From contig NZ_SRMB01000001.1 in the NCBI RefSeq assembly GCF_004745645.1, positions 682,001 to 746,000 on the forward strand: a DNA stretch of 64,000 bases. The letters are read 5' to 3'. The position numbers were made by a program, and so were the translations under genes. The number at the start of each line of letters is the position of its first letter. Positions within the stretch are counted from its first letter, which is position 1. The notes beneath the pieces were generated by a model that was given only the letters and a program-made list of their open reading frames with translations, had not been told where the DNA came from and did not search any database. This document shows positions 57,658-64,000 of the stretch, in pieces. Source of the stretch: Hymenobacter metallicola. Its GTDB lineage: Bacteria > Bacteroidota > Bacteroidia > Cytophagales > Hymenobacteraceae.

Positions 57658-60600
57658 ATGCGAAAATTTACTTGGCTTACTTTACTGCTGCTTCTAGGCC
57701 TGCCGGGCCTAGGAATGGCCCAAACCCTGACCGTGACCGGTAAAGTCACCGACGCGAAAGGGGGTACTTTGCCGGGCGTTACCGTCATTGTCCGCGGTAC
57801 GCAGCAGGGCACCAGCACCGACGCCAGCGGGGCGTATTCTCTTGCCGCTGCGGATACGGCCACCCTGGTCTTCTCTTCCATTGGCTTTACTCCGCAAACC
57901 ATTGCGGTGCGTTCCAGAAGAGTTATCGACGTGAGCCTGAGCGAGAATGCGCAGCAGCTGGGCGAGGTAGTGGTAACGGCCCTGAACGTAGCGCGGGAGC
58001 GGAAAACCCTGGGCTATTCCGTCACGGAGGTGAAGGGCGAAACCCTGACCCAGGCCCGGGAAACCAACGTGGCCAACTCCCTGGTGGGCAAAGTAGCGGG
58101 TCTGAACGTAAACTCCACCTCCGGCGGGGCGGGCTCCTCGAGCAACGTTATCATCCGGGGCGTATCGAGTTTGAACCAAACCAACCAGCCGCTCTACGTC
58201 ATCAACGGGGTGCCGGTGGAAAGCCAGCCCAGCATTGCCAACACCGGCGGGCAGTACGACAACTCGCCCGACCTGGGCGACGCCATTTCCAACATCAACC
58301 CCGACGATATTGAAAGCATATCGGTGCTGAAGGGCGCCGCCGCCTCGGCCCTGTACGGCTACCGGGCCAAGGCCGGCGTGATTCTGATTACGACCAAAAG
58401 CGCCAAAAACAACGGTGGTATCGAGTTCAACAGCAACTACGTCGTCGAGCGGATCTACAACCTGACCGACTGGCAGTACGAGTACGGGCAGGGGGCCAAC
58501 AACCTGAAGCCTACCACGGCCGCCGGGGCCGCGCAGGTGGGCAACTCGAGCTGGGGCGGCCGGCTCGACGGCTCCCAGGTGGTGCAGTTCGATGGTACCC
58601 TGCGGCCCTACGTGGCCCAGAAAGACAACCTGCAGAACTTCTACCGCACGGGCTCCAGCTGGACCAACACCCTGGCTTTCAGCAAGGCTTTCACCGGCGG
58701 CTCGGTCCGGCTTTCGGCCAGCAACCTGACCAACAAGGCCGTGGTGCCCAACTCGGGCCTGGGCCGGCAGACTTTCAACTTCGTCGGCACCTTCGACCCG
58801 TTCAAGCGCCTGACCATTGATGCCCGGGCCAACTACATCCTGGAGCAGGCCGACAACCGGCCCATTCTGGCCGACGGGGCCGGCAATGCGAACTTCAACG
58901 TGACCTTCCTGCCCACCAGCCTCGACGTACGCTCGTTGGAGCCCACGGTGAATGCCGACCGCACCGAGCTGCAATACAATACCGGCAACCCCTACAACAC
59001 CAACCCGTACTTCGCCGCCTATAAGTTCGTCAACGACACGCGGCGGGAACGGCTGCTGTCGTCGGTGAGTGCGCGCTACGCCTTCGACAACGGGCTGTTT
59101 CTGCAGGGCCGGGTGGGGCGCGACGGCTACACCGACCGGTTTACGAGCGTGACGCCTTCGGGCACGGCCTACCTGCCCACGGGCCGCATTACGGAGCTTA
59201 CTACCCAGTTTACGGACCTGAACGCGGATGCCCTGATTGGCAAGACCTTCTCGGTGGGCGAGGACTTTGCCTTCACGCCCAACCTGGGCACCAGCTACCG
59301 GCGTACCAAATCCGAGGCTTTCCAGAACCTCGGCTCCGACCTGGCCGTGTTTGGGGTAAACACGCTGGGGAACGCCAAAAACAAATCGGCCCAGAGCTTT
59401 TTCAGCGACCAGGAAGTGCAGTCGGCCTACGGCTCGCTGGAAGTGGCCTATCGGGAGCTGCTGTTCGTGACGGCCACGGTGCGCCGCGACTGGTTTTCGA
59501 CCCTGGCTACGCCGGGTAAAGACAACAAGCTCTACAACACGACGCCCGGCGTCAGCGCCTCATTCGTTTTCTCGGAGCTGGTAAAGCCCGAATTCCTGTC
59601 GTTTGGCAAGATCCGGGCGGGCTACTCGGAAGTAAGCCAGGCGACTTTGCCCTTCCAGACCCAGCTGAGCTACGCTTTCCTGCCCATTTCCCTCAATGGC
59701 TTGCCCCTGGGCACCATCAGCCCCGACAACGTCAATATTCCCAACACGGGACTGCGCCCCTCCCGGGCCACGGAAATAGAAGTCGGCACGGAGCTGGCGT
59801 TTGTGCAGAACCGCGTGCGCCTGGACCTGACGTTCTACAAGAAGAACTCCAAGGACGAAATTGTCTTTGCCCCGGCCTCCATCAGCTCGGGTTACCAGGG
59901 CGCCGTGCTCAACTCGGGGGAGATGGAGAACAAGGGCGTAGAAATGCTGCTGACCGTGCAGCCCATCCGCACCACGAACTTCACCTGGACCTCGTCCTTC
60001 AACGCGGCCTATAACAAGAACACGGTGTTGTCCTTGGCCGCTGGGCAGCAGCAGTCGGTGTATGCTACCTCCCGCTCCGGCGTCGGGTTCGTCGGGCAGA
60101 TTGTGGGCCAGCCCTACGGACAGATCCTGGCCTACGACTACCTCTACAACCCCGACGGCAGCATTGCCACCACGCCCAACGGCGTGCCGACCCGCGGCGA
60201 GCTGAAGTCCTTCGGCACGGCCTTTCACCCCTGGACCGAAGGCTGGAGCAACGACTTCGTGTACAAGAACCTGAGCCTGGGCGTGCTGATTGATGGCAAG
60301 TTCGGGGGCAAGATCTTCTCGGCTACCGACTACTACGGCACCGTATTCGGGCTGCACAAGCGCACCCTGGAAAACCGCGAAGGCACCTTTGGCAGCGACA
60401 AAATTGATGCGGCTACGTACTACAGCACGCTGGCCAACAACGTGTCGAAGGACTTCGTGCAGGACGCCAGCTTTATCAAGCTGCGGCAAGTGACGCTGGG
60501 ATACTCCTTTCCCAGCAGTCTGTTTGGCAACCACATTCAGCGCCTGACCCTGAGCCTGGTGGCCCGCAACCTGGCGTTCCTGAAGCGCAACACCGACAAC

Positions 60601-60702
60601 ATCGACCCCGAGGGCAACTACAATGCCTTTGCCCAGGGCTTAGAGCTGGGCGGTGTGCCCCCGGTTCGCACGTTCGGTATGAACCTGAGCGCCAAATTCT
60701 AG
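57658..60702 (+). CDS. SusC/RagA-family TonB-linked outer-membrane transporter
   Basis: A 1014-aa protein with signal peptide MRKFTWLTLLLLLGLPGLGMAQ. Next come a carboxypeptidase-D-like regulatory domain (VTGKVTDAKGGTLPGVTVIVRGT, about 25-105), the TonB box region (LGEVVVTALN), and a plug domain with the SusC signature (NVIIRGVSSLNQTNQPLYVINGVPV). A 22-strand beta-barrel follows, ending NLSAKF. It imports oligosaccharides captured by the SusD partner. Gene context (GH20, NagB) points to chitooligosaccharides or other GlcNAc-containing glycans. ATG 57658 fits the signal peptide. Confidence 0.95.
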   Translation: MRKFTWLTLLLLLGLPGLGMAQTLTVTGKVTDAKGGTLPGVTVIVRGTQQGTSTDASGAYSLAAADTATLVFSSIGFTPQTIAVRSRRVIDVSLSENAQQLGEVVVTALNVARERKTLGYSVTEVKGETLTQARETNVANSLVGKVAGLNVNSTSGGAGSSSNVIIRGVSSLNQTNQPLYVINGVPVESQPSIANTGGQYDNSPDLGDAISNINPDDIESISVLKGAAASALYGYRAKAGVILITTKSAKNNGGIEFNSNYVVERIYNLTDWQYEYGQGANNLKPTTAAGAAQVGNSSWGGRLDGSQVVQFDGTLRPYVAQKDNLQNFYRTGSSWTNTLAFSKAFTGGSVRLSASNLTNKAVVPNSGLGRQTFNFVGTFDPFKRLTIDARANYILEQADNRPILADGAGNANFNVTFLPTSLDVRSLEPTVNADRTELQYNTGNPYNTNPYFAAYKFVNDTRRERLLSSVSARYAFDNGLFLQGRVGRDGYTDRFTSVTPSGTAYLPTGRITELTTQFTDLNADALIGKTFSVGEDFAFTPNLGTSYRRTKSEAFQNLGSDLAVFGVNTLGNAKNKSAQSFFSDQEVQSAYGSLEVAYRELLFVTATVRRDWFSTLATPGKDNKLYNTTPGVSASFVFSELVKPEFLSFGKIRAGYSEVSQATLPFQTQLSYAFLPISLNGLPLGTISPDNVNIPNTGLRPSRATEIEVGTELAFVQNRVRLDLTFYKKNSKDEIVFAPASISSGYQGAVLNSGEMENKGVEMLLTVQPIRTTNFTWTSSFNAAYNKNTVLSLAAGQQQSVYATSRSGVGFVGQIVGQPYGQILAYDYLYNPDGSIATTPNGVPTRGELKSFGTAFHPWTEGWSNDFVYKNLSLGVLIDGKFGGKIFSATDYYGTVFGLHKRTLENREGTFGSDKIDAATYYSTLANNVSKDFVQDASFIKLRQVTLGYSFPSSLFGNHIQRLTLSLVARNLAFLKRNTDNIDPEGNYNAFAQGLELGGVPPVRTFGMNLSAKF

Positions 60703-60738
60703 GGCTTGCCTCTCCAGTTCCTCTCAATGCACTTCCCC

Positions 60739-62331
60739 ATGAAAAATATCCTTCCCAAATTCTCGGCCGCCATGCTGGCCGCGCTGCTGCTGGCTAGCGG
60801 CTGCACCAAGGACTTCGACGAAATCAATACCAACCCGTCGACCTACACGCAGTCGTCGTTTGATGCCAACTTCCTGCTCACCACCTCCCAGCTGGCCTAC
60901 ACCGGTAGCTCCGACTTTGCCTACGATACCTGGCGGGCCAACCTGATTTACAGTGCGACGCTCATTCAGGGGTTCTCGACGGTAGTAGGCTACTGGGCCG
61001 GCGACAAGTACCTGCTGAATGAAGCCTTTACTTCCGCCTACTGGGGCGGTACTACCGTGGGGGCTTACGTCGAGCAGGTGAAGCCCATCACGGAAATGGT
61101 GCAGCTTACCCAGGGCAAGGCGCAGTATAAGAATCTGCATCAGATTGGCCGCATCATGCGGGCCCTGATTATGGCCCGCATCACCGACCTCTACGGCGAC
61201 GTGCCCTACAGTGAAGCGGGCAAGGGCTACTACACGGGCATTATCCGGCCCAAGTATGACAAGCAGCAGGACATCTACAACGATCTGCTGAAAGAAGTGG
61301 AAGAAGCCACGGCGGCCCTGGACCCCAGCGCCGATATTCCGACCGGAGACGTCTTCTACAAAGGCAACATTACTCAGTGGCAGCGGCTGGGCAACACCCT
61401 GCTGCTGCGCTTGGCCATGCGCCTGACCAAGGCTGACCCGGCCAAGGCCCAGGCCTACGCCACCAAAGTGGTGGGCAAAACCCTGCAGAGCAATGCCGAC
61501 AACGCGTACGTGGTGCACGACGTAGCCGGTGCCCGGGTAACGCAGAACCGCAACAGTCAGGTGTTGCTCGGCGACGGGGGGCAGGAAAACTACTACGTGA
61601 AATGGTCGCAGACCTTTATTGATTTCCTCAAAACCAACAACGACCCCCGGCTCTCGAAAGTAGCCGTTACCCAGCTCTACCTCACCGACGTGAGCAAAAC
61701 CCAGAACCCCGGCGCCATTTCAACCCCGGCCGCGCAGAAGGGCATGCCCAACGGCAAGGACCTGAGCGGCCGGCCGGCCTACGATGTTTCGGGCGCGGCC
61801 AACTATACCACGATGCCCGCCTACTCCTCGCCCAGCCCCGGGATGATCAAGCGCAACGGTCCCACGTTTGTGCTTACCTACGCCGAGTCGGAACTGCTGC
61901 TGGCCGAGGCGGCCCAGCGCTGGGGTATCGGTGGTAGCGCCGCCCAGCACTACAATGCCGGGGTCACGGCCGCTATGACCTACCTAAGCCAGTACGACCC
62001 GGCTATGGCCGTGGCCGAAACGGATGCCAGTGCCTACCTGACAGCCCACCCCTACACCGCCGGCACGGGGCTGGAACAAATCAACACCCAGTACTGGGCC
62101 TTGACCAACACCATGCTGGACTTCTACGAGTCGTGGGCCAACTGGCGCCGCAGCGGCTTCCCGGTGCTTACGCCGGTAGTATACCCCAACAACGCCACCA
62201 ACGGCCAGATACCGCGCCGCTTCCCGTATCCGACGTCGGAAATCACCAGCAACCCCGACAACTACAAAGCGGCCCGCGACGCCGTACCGGGCGGGGACTT
62301 CCTGACGGGCCGGGTGTGGTGGGATAAGTAA
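60739..62331 (+). CDS. SusD/RagB-family glycan-binding lipoprotein
   Basis: A 530-aa protein with lipoprotein signal MKNILPKFSAAMLAALLLASGC (acylated Cys at residue 22), followed by the family's TKDFDEINTNPSTYT, the tetratricopeptide-like helices (QIGRIMRALIMARITDLYGDVPYSEA), and the C-terminal FYESWANWRRSGFPVL and RRFPYPTSEITSNPDNY blocks. It forms the lid over the SusC pore and binds the sugar. It begins 36 nt after susC. An in-frame ATG at 60727 is also possible. Confidence 0.94.
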   Translation: MKNILPKFSAAMLAALLLASGCTKDFDEINTNPSTYTQSSFDANFLLTTSQLAYTGSSDFAYDTWRANLIYSATLIQGFSTVVGYWAGDKYLLNEAFTSAYWGGTTVGAYVEQVKPITEMVQLTQGKAQYKNLHQIGRIMRALIMARITDLYGDVPYSEAGKGYYTGIIRPKYDKQQDIYNDLLKEVEEATAALDPSADIPTGDVFYKGNITQWQRLGNTLLLRLAMRLTKADPAKAQAYATKVVGKTLQSNADNAYVVHDVAGARVTQNRNSQVLLGDGGQENYYVKWSQTFIDFLKTNNDPRLSKVAVTQLYLTDVSKTQNPGAISTPAAQKGMPNGKDLSGRPAYDVSGAANYTTMPAYSSPSPGMIKRNGPTFVLTYAESELLLAEAAQRWGIGGSAAQHYNAGVTAAMTYLSQYDPAMAVAETDASAYLTAHPYTAGTGLEQINTQYWALTNTMLDFYESWANWRRSGFPVLTPVVYPNNATNGQIPRRFPYPTSEITSNPDNYKAARDAVPGGDFLTGRVWWDK

Positions 62332-62543
62332 TAGGAGAGGGCTGAGTGATGCCAACCGGTAGCTGCCCCGCTGCAACGGGTCAGCTACCGGGTAGGTCGC
62401 CAGGCGCCGCATGGTCCTATCCATACCCCAGAATATCCTGTGAATCTATCTTTTTCGAGTGCTTATTTTGGCGGCCAGCTACCTCAGCTCGTGCTGCTTG
62501 CCATTTCGCCAATTCTTCCTTTCTGCTGACCAACCCACCGTTT

Positions 62544-64000
62544 ATGCCCTTTTCTTTCTTTTCTGCTACCCGCCTGGGTGGAATTCTGGCAGTAAGCCTG
62601 CTGGCCGGCCGGCCGGCTTTGGCCCAGTTGACTGAAATTCCGGCGCAGCGCCTGGGTTTGGTGCCGTTGCCGCGCGAGGTGAAAGCCTACAGCGCCACGT
62701 ATGCCCTGCCCCAGAAAGTAAGCATCTACGCCGCCAGCAAAGACGAGAAGAACGTGGCCGGTCTGCTCAAGGAAATGCTGACCGGGCTGGGCAAAACCGT
62801 GACGCTGACCACTACCCGGGCCGGAGCGAATATTGCCCTGGTCACGGCCGCGGCGCCCAACCCGGAAGCCTACCAGCTGAATGTCGACCAGCAGGGAATC
62901 CGGATTACGGCGGCCGGTGGGCCGGGGCTGTTCTACGGCGCTCAGACGCTGGTGCAGCTGCTACCGGCCCGCGCGGCGGCCACCAGCCCGGTGAATTACG
63001 TGCGCATCAATGACCAGCCGGCCTTCCGGTGGCGCGGGGCCATGCTCGACGTGAGCCGGCACTTCTTCTCGGTGGACTTCGTCAAGCGCTACATCGACTT
63101 GCTGGCCGCCTACAAGCTCAACACCTTTCACTGGCACCTGACCGACGACCAGGGCTGGCGCATTGAAATCAAGAAGTACCCCAAGCTCACCCAGGTCAGC
63201 GCCTTCCGCAAGGAAACCCTGATTGGCGCCCAGCAGCTCTTCAAGACCCCCGCCGAGTTCAAGTACGACGCCACGCCCTACGGCGGCTTCTACACCCAGG
63301 ACCAGATCCGCGACGTGGTGGCTTACGCCCAAAAGCGCTACGTAACCATCGTGCCCGAAATTGAAATGCCGGGTCACTCGGTGGCCATTCTGGCCGCGTA
63401 TCCGGAGCTGGCCTGCAAGCCCGGCACCTACGAAACCTGGACCATGTGGGGCGTGAACGAGGACATCGTGTGCCCCACGGAGCCTACATTCCGCTTTTTT
63501 GAAGACGTGCTGAGCGAAGTAACCGCCCTGTTTCCGGGCCCTTACGTGCACATCGGCGGCGACGAAGCGCCCAAAACCCGGTGGAAGGAAAGCGCCGCGG
63601 TGCAGGAAATCATGAAGAAGGAAGGCTATACCGACGTGGAGAAAGTTCAGGGCTGGTTTAACCGCCGCATCGAGAAGTTTCTTGCAAGCAAGGGCAAAAA
63701 GCTCATCGGCTGGGACGAAATTCTGGAAGGCGGCATTGCGCCCAGCGCCACGGTGATGAGCTGGCGGGGCGAAAAAGGCGGCATTGAGGCCGCCAAAATG
63801 GGCCACGACGTGGTCATGTCGCCTACGACCCACTTGTACATCAACTACGGGCAGAGCAAGAAGCCCCACAGTCCCTACGAGCCGCTGATGATTGGGGGCT
63901 ACATCCCGCTCGAGGTCATTTACAACTACAACCCGCTGCCCGCCGAGCTGACTGCGGAGCAGCAACAGCACGTGCTCGGCCCCCAGGCCAATATGTGGAC
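62544..64000 (+). CDS. Glycoside hydrolase family 20 beta-N-acetylhexosaminidase (3' end outside window)
   Basis: The first 485 codons are in view. A signal peptide (MPFSFFSATRLGGILAVSLLAG...ALAQ) is followed by the GH20b domain (about residues 33-150) and the GH20 TIM barrel (from RWRGAMLDVSRHFF). The catalytic Asp-Glu pair is D340-E341 in HIGGDEAPKTRWKE, and the substrate-binding residues include FHWHLTDDQGWR and VPEIEMPGHS. It releases terminal GlcNAc/GalNAc from chitooligosaccharides or glycans in the periplasm or at the surface. It follows SusD on the same strand after a 212-bp gap in which I see no consensus TAnnTTTG promoter. Confidence 0.95.
   Translation, partial: MPFSFFSATRLGGILAVSLLAGRPALAQLTEIPAQRLGLVPLPREVKAYSATYALPQKVSIYAASKDEKNVAGLLKEMLTGLGKTVTLTTTRAGANIALVTAAAPNPEAYQLNVDQQGIRITAAGGPGLFYGAQTLVQLLPARAAATSPVNYVRINDQPAFRWRGAMLDVSRHFFSVDFVKRYIDLLAAYKLNTFHWHLTDDQGWRIEIKKYPKLTQVSAFRKETLIGAQQLFKTPAEFKYDATPYGGFYTQDQIRDVVAYAQKRYVTIVPEIEMPGHSVAILAAYPELACKPGTYETWTMWGVNEDIVCPTEPTFRFFEDVLSEVTALFPGPYVHIGGDEAPKTRWKESAAVQEIMKKEGYTDVEKVQGWFNRRIEKFLASKGKKLIGWDEILEGGIAPSATVMSWRGEKGGIEAAKMGHDVVMSPTTHLYINYGQSKKPHSPYEPLMIGGYIPLEVIYNYNPLPAELTAEQQQHVLGPQANMW

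Overview
The window is GC-rich and reads as a chromosomal stretch from a Hymenobacter-like member of the Bacteroidota (Cytophagales). The evidence is a SusC/SusD pair, a T9SS C-terminal sorting domain, a type III glutamine synthetase, the long three-domain form of IspG, a NagB-PIG-L fusion, and repeated use of the Bacteroidota promoter element TAnnTTTG in front of genes on both strands. There is no prophage, CRISPR array, rRNA, tRNA or recognisable transposase. Almost all coding sequence is housekeeping or ordinary accessory metabolism.

Layout. 1-4.5 kb: an edge-truncated SMUG2-like glycosylase, then lpxK, a putative porin, miaE and a small secreted protein. 4.5-9.4 kb: a GH2 glycosidase, a secreted protein of the family often labelled asparagine synthetase B, and a MacB/FtsX-type permease. 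9.4-10.2 kb: a gene-poor stretch with a probable gene remnant. 10.2-17.1 kb: an XRE-type regulator with a hexanucleotide tandem repeat, mtaB, an LTA-synthase-like phosphotransferase and glnN. 17.1-24.6 kb: noncoding DNA with strong hairpins, a carboxylesterase/dehydrogenase operon and a secreted metalloprotease with Ig-like repeats. 24.9-30.5 kb: a ten-PAS histidine kinase and a quinone oxidoreductase. 30.5-42.9 kb: thioredoxin-fold proteins, ispG, small enzymes, an Rrf2/NAD(P)-reductase pair with matching palindromic operators, and an MFS exporter. The stretch from 30.5 to 42.9 kb is bracketed by two related palindromic REP-like elements, each between convergent genes. 42.9-51.9 kb: leuS, an LLM flavin monooxygenase, a CrtA-like monooxygenase, a PNPOx-like protein, an ACP-phosphodiesterase-like protein, an Asp/Asn hydroxylase-like protein and SlyD.

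51.9-64 kb is the most coherent system: an amino-sugar (GlcNAc/chitooligosaccharide) utilisation locus. It comprises a LacI-family regulator, a NagB deaminase fused to a PIG-L deacetylase-like domain, a FucP/NagP-type MFS sugar transporter, a SusC/SusD uptake pair and a GH20 beta-N-acetylhexosaminidase cut by the window end. GH20 would release GlcNAc, SusCD would bind and import oligomers across the outer membrane, the MFS protein would carry the sugar across the inner membrane, and NagB would convert GlcN-6-P to fructose-6-P. No GlcNAc kinase and no separate NagA is in view.

The most notable signal is a 60-bp regulatory module present twice, ahead of nagB and ahead of susC. The copies align without gaps at 50 of 60 positions. 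Each carries two GTGTGCG-type boxes, and each is followed at identical distances by a -33 TTG and a -7 TAnGTTTG. The boxes lie upstream of the promoter, a geometry that suggests activation or looping rather than simple occlusion.
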